A stretch of DNA of 64,000 nt from positions 1-64,000 of the forward strand of contig JAQBPY010000299.1 of NCBI GenBank assembly GCA_028287285.1. Direction: 5' to 3'. The notes under the pieces were generated by a model. The model saw only the letters and a program-made list of their open reading frames with translations. It was not told the origin of the DNA and ran no database searches. Position 1 is the first letter of the stretch; each line of letters begins with the position of its first letter. Position numbers and translations under genes: made by a program. The stretch is from Gemmatimonadota bacterium (GTDB lineage Bacteria; Gemmatimonadota; Gemmatimonadetes; Gemmatimonadales; Gemmatimonadaceae). Positions 9,088 to 17,695 of the stretch are shown piece by piece.

Positions 9088-9477
9088 ATGCCGCGTCCTC
9101 GTGCCGCCTTCACCTTGATCGAGCTGCTGATTGTCGTTGTGATCATCGGCATTCTTGCAGCGATTGCCATTCCCAAGTTCCAGAACACCAAGGGCAAGGC
9201 CAATGCGGCGGCACTTCGCAGTGACCTGCGCAACCTCGCCGTGGCCGAAGAGGCCATCTTCTACGATTCGACGAAGTACTCCACGGATACGGCGGCGCTG
9301 AAGTTCCGGCCGTCGCCGGGTGTCATCGTGACCATCGGACTCCCGGTCTCAGGTGGCGGCTGGGCGGCGACAGCCACGCACCCCCTGTCGTATCCGCTTC
9401 ACTGCACGATCTACTACGGTCCGGTTTCACCCTTGCCAGCACCCGCAACACAGGAAGGCGTGCCGGCGTGCCAGTAG
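9088..9477 (+). CDS. Type IV prepilin / pseudopilin-like protein
   Basis: A 129-residue protein with a class III signal: a short basic leader (MPRPRAA), then FTLIELLIVVVIIGILAAIAIPKF, the hydrophobic helix that prepilin peptidase cleaves before and N-methylates. Glu at position +5 is present. The residue before the cleavage site is alanine rather than the usual glycine. The globular part is small and ends with a cysteine near the C-terminus (VPACQ), possibly forming a disulfide with the cysteine in LHCTIYYG. The frame is open from 9004, but ATG 9088 gives the correct leader. No other pilus genes are in the window. Confidence 0.85.
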   Translation: MPRPRAAFTLIELLIVVVIIGILAAIAIPKFQNTKGKANAAALRSDLRNLAVAEEAIFYDSTKYSTDTAALKFRPSPGVIVTIGLPVSGGGWAATATHPLSYPLHCTIYYGPVSPLPAPATQEGVPACQ

Positions 9478-9752
9478 GAGATTCACCATATCTCGAGTTC
9501 GAAAAGCGGCGCGACGGGATGATTCATGCCATGGATGGCGGGCTGTGGATGCACCGTCACGTATGGAAAGGCCGGCCCATGGCGCATCTCGTCTCGACGA
9601 ACAAGGAGCTGTTGCTTCACTACGGCACGCTGATTGGAGTTACACCGGAGCGGCTGCAATACAAGCCGCTCAAGGATCCACGGACCGGCATACGTCGCGA
9701 TGCGTGGCACTGGGACCTTGGTGGCCCGTACTTGCCACCCAGGGCGCGTTAG
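9468..9752 (+). CDS. Small protein of unknown function, coupled to the prepilin gene
   Basis: A 94-residue soluble, basic protein that I do not recognise with certainty. It starts with GTG 9468, overlapping the prepilin stop by ten bases, with AGGAAGG about ten bases upstream; ATG 9519 is an alternative. The sequence has several conserved-looking aromatic and histidine positions (GLWMHRHVW, HLVSTNKELLLHYG, AWHWDLGGPY) that recall small DUF4031-like proteins, but this is a weak resemblance. It is probably translated together with the prepilin. Confidence 0.55.
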   Translation: MPVGDSPYLEFEKRRDGMIHAMDGGLWMHRHVWKGRPMAHLVSTNKELLLHYGTLIGVTPERLQYKPLKDPRTGIRRDAWHWDLGGPYLPPRAR

Positions 9753-11158
9753 GCGCGTTGCGGGACTCGTCGCATCAATAACAGCGACGCGGCAAACATG
9801 GCGACGACGGTGAGCACTGCGGCGCGATATGCCACGCCAGTTCCCAGGGACGGCTCGAGGACATCGACGGTAGCGGCCCAGATGAGCGGGCCCCCAACCG
9901 CGGCCGCGCGGGATGACAACAACATCAGGCTGAAGAATCGTCCTGCTTCTTCCTTTGGCACCAGCGACAGGAGCATTGGCCGTTCGGCTGTTGGGACCGC
10001 GCCGAAGATCAAGCCAATGAGCAGGCCAACCGCCCAGAATCCTTTCTGGCTCGGCGCAAGAATCATGGCGATGAGCAGGATGATCCAGCCCATGATGGTG
10101 AGGACGAGCGTTCGCCTGGGGCCAATGCGATCGGTGAGAATGCCGGCAAAGTAGCTGCCGAAAATGGCGGGAATGGTCAGCACGAGAAACAGCGTCGTCT
10201 CGGTTCCATCGGGGAATTTCATGGCCTTCACCGCGTAAATCGCCATGAATGATACAATGGTGCCGATGGCGTCCTGATAGAGAAATGACGCCAGGATAAA
10301 GGGCAGCGCGCCACGGTATTTCCGGGAGTCGCGCAATGTATGGAGCACGTCGCGAAATCCTTCGCGCCAGTCCAGGGGGATCTTCTCGGTCACGGGATGA
10401 TGATCGCGACAGAAAAAGAACAGAGGCAGGGAGAAGACGAGAAAGAGAATTCCCGTGGGCACGAAGGTGGAGACACGACCGCCGTGGCTCGTGAAGGGAA
10501 AGACGCCGTGCAAGGTGTTGATGAAGCCCGCTGGAAGTGCGCCGACCAGCGGCAGGTTACCACCAAAGAACGGAGAGACCAGCAGCAACCCCACGATGGT
10601 GCCAACATATCCAACAGCGGTGCCGATGCCTGACAACCGGCCTCGCTCCTCGGGCGGAACGAGCTCCGGCATCATGGCATTGTAGAATGGCTGTGCAGCC
10701 TGATAGGTATAGTTGGCGATGGTGAAGGCCAGAATCACCCAGCCAAAGGCACCAAAGGACGGATGCCAGCTTGCCGGGGCAACCACACCATCAATGGTCT
10801 TGGCGCCCATGATGGGCAGTGTGAGCTGGCCAAGAATGCCGATGGCAGCGCAGGCGAGGCAGGAGGCGATGGTGAAGCCAACGACCCAGCCTTTGCGTCT
10901 CCGTCTCGCATCGGAGAGAGCGCCGAGTATGGGGACGGACAGGAAGACGAGCAGGGAGGATGCGGCGTTGCCTACCGCATAGACCGTGTTGGAGGCGCCA
11001 AGATCGTTGATCAGCCATACAGAGAAGTACAACGTCGCGACATTCATCGAGAAGATGGTGTTCGCGAAATCGTAGAGGGCCCAGCTGGCTCGTTCCCGAA
11101 CGGGGGCGCGCGTCACCGTTGCCGGCAGACCGGTGTGGCCCGGGTGTAGGTCCTGCAT
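9749..11158 (-). CDS. MFS transporter, UMF1/Atg22-like family
   Basis: A 469-residue membrane transporter with about twelve membrane segments. The N-terminal SWALYDFANTIFSMNV is characteristic of the UMF1 branch of the major facilitator superfamily, related to the yeast vacuolar effluxer Atg22. MFS loop motifs are visible as LGALSDARRRRKG after the second helix and LTDRIGPRRTLVL in the second half. The substrate is unknown; the Atg22 relation suggests amino-acid efflux, which is only an inference. The gene ends four bases inside the upstream small ORF and is divergent from the lipoprotein gene. Confidence 0.85.
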   Translation of the reverse strand: MQDLHPGHTGLPATVTRAPVRERASWALYDFANTIFSMNVATLYFSVWLINDLGASNTVYAVGNAASSLLVFLSVPILGALSDARRRRKGWVVGFTIASCLACAAIGILGQLTLPIMGAKTIDGVVAPASWHPSFGAFGWVILAFTIANYTYQAAQPFYNAMMPELVPPEERGRLSGIGTAVGYVGTIVGLLLVSPFFGGNLPLVGALPAGFINTLHGVFPFTSHGGRVSTFVPTGILFLVFSLPLFFFCRDHHPVTEKIPLDWREGFRDVLHTLRDSRKYRGALPFILASFLYQDAIGTIVSFMAIYAVKAMKFPDGTETTLFLVLTIPAIFGSYFAGILTDRIGPRRTLVLTIMGWIILLIAMILAPSQKGFWAVGLLIGLIFGAVPTAERPMLLSLVPKEEAGRFFSLMLLSSRAAAVGGPLIWAATVDVLEPSLGTGVAYRAAVLTVVAMFAASLLLMRRVPQRA

Positions 11159-11209
11159 TACTTCGTCTCCTTGATTGACGCCCCCGCTCGACGCCCCAAA
11201 TTACCGCGA

Positions 11210-12133
11210 ATGACACTCCGCCGCTTTTGCTGCCTGTTTGCCGTTACAGGAATGCTTGCATTCGCCGTGGGGTGCGAGCGGAGCAAGCCCGCAAACCGCG
11301 CCGCGAGCGTACCGCCAGCGGTGGAAGAGGGCACACTGCCCAGGCACGTGGTCGTGCCGGATTCCGGATGGAGCGATGCCGCAGGGCCCGTCCTCCTGAT
11401 TCAGGGCGAGGGGCGCGACGAAGCACTCGTCATTCCTCCTGCCGAAGACGACAGTGGTGCCGCTACGCGTCTGGCAGTGCTGGGGGGGCAGAATTCGGCC
11501 GTGACGTTGTTCGGCCGCGGCGGAGAGCACCTCACCGGGGAGCTCGAGGCATCGCCAAAGACGTCAGATACCCAGTGCCGCCTCTGGCCGCTGCGCGCCG
11601 TGCACGGAGCAGAAGGCTGGGCGGTTGGCTTCATTGGGGGGCAGACGTCTGCCATGGCGCTCGATTCGGTAGAGCGACTGAGTCCGCGCGACAGTCTGGC
11701 ACTCGCGGCCGAAGTCTCACGTCTTGCCTCAAGTGTCACGACTGCAACGGCACCGTCATTTCAGGGGCTGCGCTTTACGGCGCACGACATTCGTCGCTTC
11801 GAGGTCTCGCCGGGCGTCCAGGCCATTGTCGCGCATCTGATTCGGCGAGTGAACCAGGAGGCGAGCCCGCTGGAGGAGCAGACGCTTCTCATTGCGGAGC
11901 GTGACAGCGGTGTCACCACCGGGCCGTATCAACTCAGGTACGTGGACCGTGCGAACGGAATGGAGGAAGAAGTGCCGGTACCCGAAGTGGTTGGCGCGGT
12001 ACGCATCGAGAGCCGGCCAACGCTCATTGTTGCGCGGGACAGCGATACGGGGGTGACGTACTCAATGTTGGAGCGTACGCGCGATCATCATTGGCGCATC
12101 CGATGGATGAGTGGTCCGCAACGGTGTGAGTAG
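11210..12133 (+). CDS. Predicted lipoprotein of unknown function
   Basis: A protein of about 307 residues with an N-terminal signal peptide ending in a lipobox-like FAVGC, so it is probably lipid-anchored in the envelope. ATG 11210 places the charged n-region (MTLRRF) directly before the hydrophobic core; the frame is open from 11171. The remainder has no motif I recognise. It may be secreted and beta-rich. It converges with the ABC permease gene across a short palindromic repeat. Confidence 0.6.
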   Translation: MTLRRFCCLFAVTGMLAFAVGCERSKPANRAASVPPAVEEGTLPRHVVVPDSGWSDAAGPVLLIQGEGRDEALVIPPAEDDSGAATRLAVLGGQNSAVTLFGRGGEHLTGELEASPKTSDTQCRLWPLRAVHGAEGWAVGFIGGQTSAMALDSVERLSPRDSLALAAEVSRLASSVTTATAPSFQGLRFTAHDIRRFEVSPGVQAIVAHLIRRVNQEASPLEEQTLLIAERDSGVTTGPYQLRYVDRANGMEEEVPVPEVVGAVRIESRPTLIVARDSDTGVTYSMLERTRDHHWRIRWMSGPQRCE

Positions 12134-12178
12134 CAGGTCCTTCACTGCGCTCAGCGCAACAGAAGCGCTCAGGACTTC
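12134..12178. repeat. Intergenic palindromic repeat, family 1, copy a
   Basis: The core CAGGTCCTTCACTGCGCTCA is followed by a second half ending GCGCTCAGGAC. GTCCT and AGGAC can pair to form a hairpin. The TCAGGAC part includes the stop codon of the minus-strand permease gene. Related copies are at 15417, 35308 and, degenerate, 48453. Confidence 0.7.
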
Positions 12179-13074
12179 CCCAATGACGCTGGCGCGCGCC
12201 CTCGGCCCGCAGCGCTGGCGAGACCAGCAAGGGTAAGCAGATATGGCAGCGCAAGAAAGAGTTGATATGGCGCGTGCCACCCCATGGCCTGGAAGGCAAA
12301 CTGCAGCGCACTTGCTCCGCCAAAGACAAGCGCGGCCAGTGCGACGCCAAGTGGTTGCCAGCGCCCTAGCACCACGATGGCAATGGCAATGAACCCACGT
12401 CCCGACGACATCCCCTCGGCAAATGTGCCCGCCTGAGCAAGGACCAGCGTGCCCCCGGCGAGCCCGCCAAGCACTCCTCCAGCAAGTATGGCCAGCACGC
12501 GCACCCGGGCGACCGAAATTCCGGCGGCACGTGCAGCGTCCGGCTTTTCCCCAATGGCTCTTAGCGACAACCCGCCATGTGTACCGGCCATCCACCATGC
12601 AATGGACGGGACGAGTAGATACATGACGTACGTGATGGGAGGCTGGGCAAACAGCGCGGCACCAACGAGGGGAAGCCGTGACAGGCCCGGTATGGCAAAT
12701 GGGGCGCTCGTGGGAAGCGCGAGGGCTGCGCCGGAACTGCCGTACAACGCGCGATACAACGTTCCGGTGGTGCCTACGCTCAACAACGTGAGTGCAGTAC
12801 CGGTAATGATCTGATCGGCTCTCAGGCCAATGGCAAACACGGCAAACAGGATGGCGATCAGGACCCCGCCCACCATCGCGCCGGCAAAGCCGCCAGCTAC
12901 ACCGGCGCCCGTTGCACCCACGAGTGCGCCAAATGCACCAGCAAGGATTGCCCCCTCGAGGCCGATGTTGATCAGCCCCGCTCGTTCAACGATTACCTCG
13001 CCCAGGGCGGCCAGCGCCAACGGCGTTGCGGTGCGAATGGTGGCCGCGAGGAACGGCGCAATGACATCGCTCAT
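12169..13074 (-). CDS. ABC nucleoside importer permease 2 (YufQ-like)
   Basis: A membrane permease of about 301 residues in the BMP-type (branched-chain/ribose-like) ABC importer group. It has eight to ten hydrophobic helices and the characteristic ALGEVIVERAGLINIGLEGAIL near the N-terminus, and GEKPDAARAAGISVARVR, the loop contacting the ATPase. ATG 13074 overlaps the stop of the upstream permease as ATGA, so they are translationally coupled; the longer frame to 13395 is not coding. With the neighbouring lipoprotein it probably imports purine nucleosides; the substrate is inferred from the family. Confidence 0.85.
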   Translation of the reverse strand: MSDVIAPFLAATIRTATPLALAALGEVIVERAGLINIGLEGAILAGAFGALVGATGAGVAGGFAGAMVGGVLIAILFAVFAIGLRADQIITGTALTLLSVGTTGTLYRALYGSSGAALALPTSAPFAIPGLSRLPLVGAALFAQPPITYVMYLLVPSIAWWMAGTHGGLSLRAIGEKPDAARAAGISVARVRVLAILAGGVLGGLAGGTLVLAQAGTFAEGMSSGRGFIAIAIVVLGRWQPLGVALAALVFGGASALQFAFQAMGWHAPYQLFLALPYLLTLAGLASAAGRGRAPASLGKS

Positions 13075-14138
13075 CCCGGCACCACGGGCACCACGGGTGC
13101 GTCGGAGGCATCCATGGAGGCCGATCGTGAGCGCCACCGTGCGGCCTGGACGGCGATGACGGCAAGAATGAGCAGCGCCTCGATAACGGATACGAGTGTT
13201 GCGGGGACGTTGGCATCGCGCTGCATGGCACCCTCGCCGGCCTCGAGCGCCGCAAAGAGTGTAGCAGAAAGCACGATGCGCCACGGATCGAGGCCCGCGA
13301 GCAATGCAACGGCAATTGCCGTGTATCCATAGCCGGGGGAGATGTCCTCGTAGAGCGCGAAGGTCACGCCAAGCACCTCCACGGCTCCGGCACATCCGGC
13401 AAGTGCGCCGCTCAGAAAGAAAGCCCTCCGGGTGGTACGAGCGACGTCGATCTGACCGGCACTCGCCGCCGCCGACGGGCTCTCACCGGCGACGAGCAGC
13501 CGGAACCCCTCTGCGGTATGGCGAAACAGCCAACCACAGGCGAGGAGCAGAGCAAGCGCCAGGAATAGACCAACATGCAACCGGCCGGCACCCGGGATGC
13601 GCGTGAGCTGCACACCCTGCACAATCGTCGACGTCTGCGGATAGACATGAGTCGGCTCCTGCAGCGGTCCACGCACCAGGTAGGACAGCGCATGCAGCGC
13701 GATGAAATTGAGCATGATGGTGCTGATGACTTCGAGCACTCCAAAGCGAGAGCGCAGCAGGGCCGCGATTCCCGCCCACGCTGCGCCGGCAACTGCCCCG
13801 GCGGTGAGGGCCAGCATTGACGTGATGATGCCGCCCTGTGGCAGTGCGAGTGCGACAGTTGCCGCCGCCGCTGCTCCGACCAGCAGCTGGCCCTCCGCGC
13901 CAATGTTGAACACGCCCGCGCGAAACGCGACGGCAACCGCGCCCCCCGTGAGCATCAGCGGTACGGCGCGGACCAATGTGGCGGACGTCAGTGCATACCA
14001 GGAGCCCAGGGATCCACTCCACAGTGCGAACAGCGCCGTGTGGGCCGGGTAGCCACCAGTCATGAGCAGCACCGACATTGCGACGAGCAACGCCGCAATG
14101 AGCGCAAGAGCAACGAGTGTGGACTTCAGAAACGACAT
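13071..14138 (-). CDS. ABC nucleoside importer permease 1 (YufP-like)
   Basis: A 355-residue permease with about ten membrane helices. FRAGVFNIGAEGQLLVGAAAAA is the family hallmark, and the ATPase-contacting loop is seen around AGESPSAAASAGQIDVARTTRRAF. It forms a heterodimer with the downstream permease, with which it overlaps by four bases. Upstream of it, where the ATPase gene would be expected, lies an MFS gene on the opposite strand, so this half of the operon may need its own promoter in the 50 bases before ATG 14138. Confidence 0.85.
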   Translation of the reverse strand: MSFLKSTLVALALIAALLVAMSVLLMTGGYPAHTALFALWSGSLGSWYALTSATLVRAVPLMLTGGAVAVAFRAGVFNIGAEGQLLVGAAAAATVALALPQGGIITSMLALTAGAVAGAAWAGIAALLRSRFGVLEVISTIMLNFIALHALSYLVRGPLQEPTHVYPQTSTIVQGVQLTRIPGAGRLHVGLFLALALLLACGWLFRHTAEGFRLLVAGESPSAAASAGQIDVARTTRRAFFLSGALAGCAGAVEVLGVTFALYEDISPGYGYTAIAVALLAGLDPWRIVLSATLFAALEAGEGAMQRDANVPATLVSVIEALLILAVIAVQAARWRSRSASMDASDAPVVPVVPG

Positions 14139-14188
14139 GCCGTTCCGGAGAGGCGCGATGTGTCTGCATCAACTACCATTGACCTTCG

Positions 14189-15412
14189 ATGCACGCACAC
14201 ACGGAAAGTGCCTCTCGCACACCAGACGCGGTAGCCGAGGATGTTCGTCGGTGGAGAATGCTGGCGCTCATTGCGCTCGCGGAGCTCCTCGGGATGTGTG
14301 TGTGGTTTGCCGCGAATGCCGTGGCGCCACAACTCGCGCAGCGGTGGGGACTTTCCCCCAGCGAAACCGGGTGGCTCAGCACGGTCGTACAACTGGGTTT
14401 CGTAGTTGGAACAGCCGGTGCCGCATTGCTCAATCTCGCGGACACGCTGCCCTCGCGATGGTACTTTGCATGCGCCGCCCTGGCGGCCGCAGGCGCGAAT
14501 GGGGCATTGATCTGGGCTCCGGGCTTTCGATCTGCTCTGTTGTGTCGAGCGCTTACCGGCATCTGCCTTGCGGGTGTGTATCCGCCGGCAATGAAGATGG
14601 CGGCAACCTGGTTTCGGTCTCGCCGCGGGCTTGCCATTGGCGTGGTGGTTGGTGCGCTCACGATAGGCAAGGCGACGCCATACCTCGTGCATGCCGTTCC
14701 CGGAGCCGGAGTCACGCCGGCCATCGTATGTGCATCAGCCGCCGCCGTGCTTGCGGCACTCCTCGTTGCTGCAGGCTATCGAGACGGACCGGCACCATTT
14801 CCACGACGGCCCTTTGATCTTGCACTCGTTGGCGTGGTGCTCCGCGACTCAAAGTACCGGCAGGTTCTTGGCGGCTACCTGGGGCACATGCTCGAGCTCT
14901 ACGCATGCTGGATCTGGCTGCCGTCATTCCTGGCGGCGAGTGCGGCTACACGCGGTCACAGCGCGGAAAGCTCGGCGGCATGGGTCAGCGTGCTTTCCTT
15001 TGTCGTGCTCGCGGCTGGTGCCATTGGCTGCGTGATTGGGGGTGAGCTGGCCGACCGTGTTGGTTACGTGCGATTGGTGGTCGCGGCCATGGTCGTGAGC
15101 GGAACGTGCGCGTTGCTCACACCGCTAGTATTTGGTGCCTCGTCAGCCGTCGTGATTACCTTGCTGCTCGTGTGGAGCATGAGTGTCATTGCCGACAGTG
15201 CGCAGTTCTCGACGCTCGTCACGCGCGTGGTTGCACCTCATGCCATTGGCACCGCGCTCACGCTGCAGACGTCGTTGGGGTTCCTTGTCACGACGATCAC
15301 GATTCAGCTCGTGCCGATGATCGTGGGCGTGGTGACGTGGCGGTATGCCTTTCCCGTTCTGGCGCTCGGGCCGGCGCTTGGTGTGGCGGCGATCAGGCGG
15401 CTGCGGGTGTGA
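14189..15412 (+). CDS. MFS transporter inserted within the nucleoside ABC locus
   Basis: A 407-residue major facilitator with about twelve membrane helices. Features include a short charged N-terminus, WFAANAVAPQLAQRWG in the first helix-loop, RALTGICLAGVYPPAMKM in helix 4-5, and GGELADRVGYVRL in the mid loop. It resembles the cyanate/nitrite-type (CynX-like) branch, but the substrate cannot be told. It is on the plus strand between the ATPase and permease genes of an otherwise minus-strand importer operon, so it was probably inserted later. Family-1 repeat sequence follows it directly. Confidence 0.85.
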   Translation: MHAHTESASRTPDAVAEDVRRWRMLALIALAELLGMCVWFAANAVAPQLAQRWGLSPSETGWLSTVVQLGFVVGTAGAALLNLADTLPSRWYFACAALAAAGANGALIWAPGFRSALLCRALTGICLAGVYPPAMKMAATWFRSRRGLAIGVVVGALTIGKATPYLVHAVPGAGVTPAIVCASAAAVLAALLVAAGYRDGPAPFPRRPFDLALVGVVLRDSKYRQVLGGYLGHMLELYACWIWLPSFLAASAATRGHSAESSAAWVSVLSFVVLAAGAIGCVIGGELADRVGYVRLVVAAMVVSGTCALLTPLVFGASSAVVITLLLVWSMSVIADSAQFSTLVTRVVAPHAIGTALTLQTSLGFLVTTITIQLVPMIVGVVTWRYAFPVLALGPALGVAAIRRLRV

Positions 15413-15416
15413 ACAA

Positions 15417-15459
15417 CAGGTCCTTCGCTCCGTTCAGGACGACAAATGGCGCTCAGGAC
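15417..15459. repeat. Intergenic palindromic repeat, family 1, copy b
   Basis: CAGGTCCTTCGCTCCGTTCA followed by GGACGACA, then a second GCGCTCAGGAC half. It lies between the convergent MFS and ABC ATPase genes and may act as a bidirectional terminator. Confidence 0.7.
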
Positions 15460-15464
15460 AAATG

Positions 15465-16916
15465 TCACGGAAGCCCGAGCATCGCACGACCAACCGCCTC
15501 GCGGTCAACGGCTATCTCGCGGACAGTGCCGGCATAGAGCACCAGCACGCGTGTCGCGAGCGATAGAACTTCGTCGAGATCGCTCGAATAGAAGACAACC
15601 GCCGCGCCTCGTGCGCACGCGTCATGGAGTCGCGCGTGGACGTCGGCCGTTGCCCGCACGTCGAGCCCACGAGTTGGATTCTCGACGACGAGCGCCTCAG
15701 GCTCCTTGAGCTCTGATGTTGCCGAAAGCTCTCGAGCGAGCACCAGCTTCTGCTGATTGCCACCAGACAATTCCCGCATGTTCGCGCGCGCGCCGGATGC
15801 GCGAATGTCGAACGCGCCGAGTAGCTCCTCGGTTCGCGTACGAAGCGCGTTCCATGGCATCATGCCAGCTCGCACACCCGCACCCCGAAGAGCAACGGTG
15901 TCTACCAGGGCGCGATCGAGCAGTACGGCATCGCGGTGCCGGTCTTCGGGAATGAACCCCACCAACGTGGGCCGCTTCAGGCGGCCGGCAGAAACGGGAT
16001 ATCGGTCAGCAAGGGCTCTCAACAACTCGCGCTGCCCTGCCCCCTCCACGGCGGCGATACCGACGAGCTCTCCACCTCGAATTGCGAACGACGCATCACG
16101 AATCCGGGTGCGGCCATCGGGATCCGTCAGTGCGAGATCCGTGGCCTCGATCACGATCTCGCCAACGGGATAACGACGGGACGACGCCACCGTGGCCGTG
16201 GCTGATCCGATCATCGCTTCGGTCAGTGCCTGGGCCGACGTTGTCGCCGCCGCACCGCAGAACACCACGCGGCTATGTCGCAACACCGTCACATCGTCCG
16301 CGACCGCGAGCGCCTCGCGAAGCTTGTGCGTGATGATCACGGCGGAATGTCCTTCGCTGACATAGGCACGCAGCCAGCGAATCAGATCGTCCACCTCTGC
16401 TGGAGCGAGCACTGCCGTTGGCTCGTCGAGGATGAGCAGCGTAGCGCCATGTGCGAGTGCCTTGGCAATCTCGACGCGCTGCTGCGCACCCACGGGGAGA
16501 GTGTCAATCCGTGCATCCGGATCGAGTGCAAAACCGGTACGGCTGGCAATCCGGCGCACTCGAGCCACCATCTCACTCCTCCGCAACAGACCTCGACCGC
16601 CCAACGCGACATTCTCGGCCACCGTCATCGCGGGCACGAGCGTGAAGTGCTGGTGCACCATGCCCACGCCGTGGGCAATCGCGTGTTGCGGCGACGTGAT
16701 GTGCGCGCGATGTCCCCCCACGCTGATCCGTCCCGCGTCGGGACGCACCATCCCGTACGCAACATGCATGAGCGTCGTCTTGCCGGCGCCATTTTCGCCC
16801 AGGAGCGCGTGCACCGTGCCTGCACGCACCGTGAGCGACACGTCATTGAGCGCAACCACCGGCCCGTACCGCTTGCTCACGCGCAGGAGCTCGAGCGCGC
16901 ACGAAGCATCCGCCAC
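15465..16916 (-). CDS. ABC nucleoside importer ATP-binding protein (two cassettes)
   Basis: A 483-residue protein with two fused ATPase cassettes, as in sugar and nucleoside importers. The first cassette is complete: Walker A GENGAGKTTL near residue 40, a signature-like LPVGAQQRVEI and Walker B LLILDEPTAVL. The second lacks a standard Walker A (VEGAGQRELLRAL), as is usual in this family, but has a good signature LSGGNQQKL and Walker B region VVENPTRGLD. It powers import through the two permeases further downstream and lies three bases after the Nif3-family gene. Confidence 0.92.
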   Translation of the reverse strand: MADASCALELLRVSKRYGPVVALNDVSLTVRAGTVHALLGENGAGKTTLMHVAYGMVRPDAGRISVGGHRAHITSPQHAIAHGVGMVHQHFTLVPAMTVAENVALGGRGLLRRSEMVARVRRIASRTGFALDPDARIDTLPVGAQQRVEIAKALAHGATLLILDEPTAVLAPAEVDDLIRWLRAYVSEGHSAVIITHKLREALAVADDVTVLRHSRVVFCGAAATTSAQALTEAMIGSATATVASSRRYPVGEIVIEATDLALTDPDGRTRIRDASFAIRGGELVGIAAVEGAGQRELLRALADRYPVSAGRLKRPTLVGFIPEDRHRDAVLLDRALVDTVALRGAGVRAGMMPWNALRTRTEELLGAFDIRASGARANMRELSGGNQQKLVLARELSATSELKEPEALVVENPTRGLDVRATADVHARLHDACARGAAVVFYSSDLDEVLSLATRVLVLYAGTVREIAVDREAVGRAMLGLP

Positions 16917-16918
16917 CT

Positions 16919-17695
16919 TTAGAGGCCTGTAGGCGCGGCGACGAACGACCAGGGAAGCCCAAATGCCCGCTCGAGCTCAGCGCCAAGCGCGCGCACGCCA
17001 AAGGTCTCGGTGGCATAGTGCCCGGTGTACAGCACCGCGATCCCAAGCTCGCGTGCTTCCACCCCTGTGTGATGCGATCCCTCGCCAACGATGAGTGTGT
17101 CCACTCCGGCGGCGACCGCCTCTTTCAACGTGTCGCTCGATACTCCGGCGCCGCTGCAGATTGCCCAACGGCGGGTGTACCGGCCCTGCGTGTTGCCTAC
17201 GACCACCGCCGTACCAGCATCGCGTCGCGCGATGGCCGCCGCACGCCGCGCGAGCTCGGCGGTTTCGATATTGGAGTTGCCCATGACGCCGATGTACGTG
17301 TCCTGGTAGCGGCCGAATGGACCTGACGCCTCGAGATCGAGCTCGCGTGCGAGCAGTACGTTGTTGCCAACCACCGGATGGAGATCGAGCGGAATGTGCG
17401 CGCTGTAAACGGCAATGTCGTGCGTGATGAGCTGGCGAAAACGTTCATAAATGTGCCCGCGCAACGGCTGCGCACCGGACCAGAACAATCCGTGATGAAC
17501 GATCAACAGGTTTGCGCCAGCCAGGATGCTGCCGTTGATCGTCTCGAGCGAGGCATCGACGGCAGCGGCAACCCGATGAATGGGCGCCCGGTTTTCCACC
17601 TGCACACCGTTGTGCGCCCCGCCATAGTCCGGCACTTCGGCGACACGAAGCAACGTGTCGAGATGTCCGGCGACGTCCGCAAGCGAGGCGCTCAT
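16919..17695 (-). CDS. Nif3/DUF34 family dinuclear-metal protein
   Basis: A 258-residue member of the widespread Nif3 (YbgI/DUF34) family, whose hexamers bind two metal ions and whose role is disputed (it has been annotated as GTP cyclohydrolase I type 2). Probable metal ligands are visible: LLIVHHGLFW near residue 67, YSAHIPLDLH near 100, and the C-terminal GEGSHHTGVEA and YTGHYATE. Its ATG overlaps the stop of the BMP lipoprotein gene as ATGA, and the ABC ATPase gene follows after two bases. Within a nucleoside-import operon this suggests a role in nucleoside or nucleotide handling; this is inferred from context. Confidence 0.9.
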   Translation of the reverse strand: MSASLADVAGHLDTLLRVAEVPDYGGAHNGVQVENRAPIHRVAAAVDASLETINGSILAGANLLIVHHGLFWSGAQPLRGHIYERFRQLITHDIAVYSAHIPLDLHPVVGNNVLLARELDLEASGPFGRYQDTYIGVMGNSNIETAELARRAAAIARRDAGTAVVVGNTQGRYTRRWAICSGAGVSSDTLKEAVAAGVDTLIVGEGSHHTGVEARELGIAVLYTGHYATETFGVRALGAELERAFGLPWSFVAAPTGL

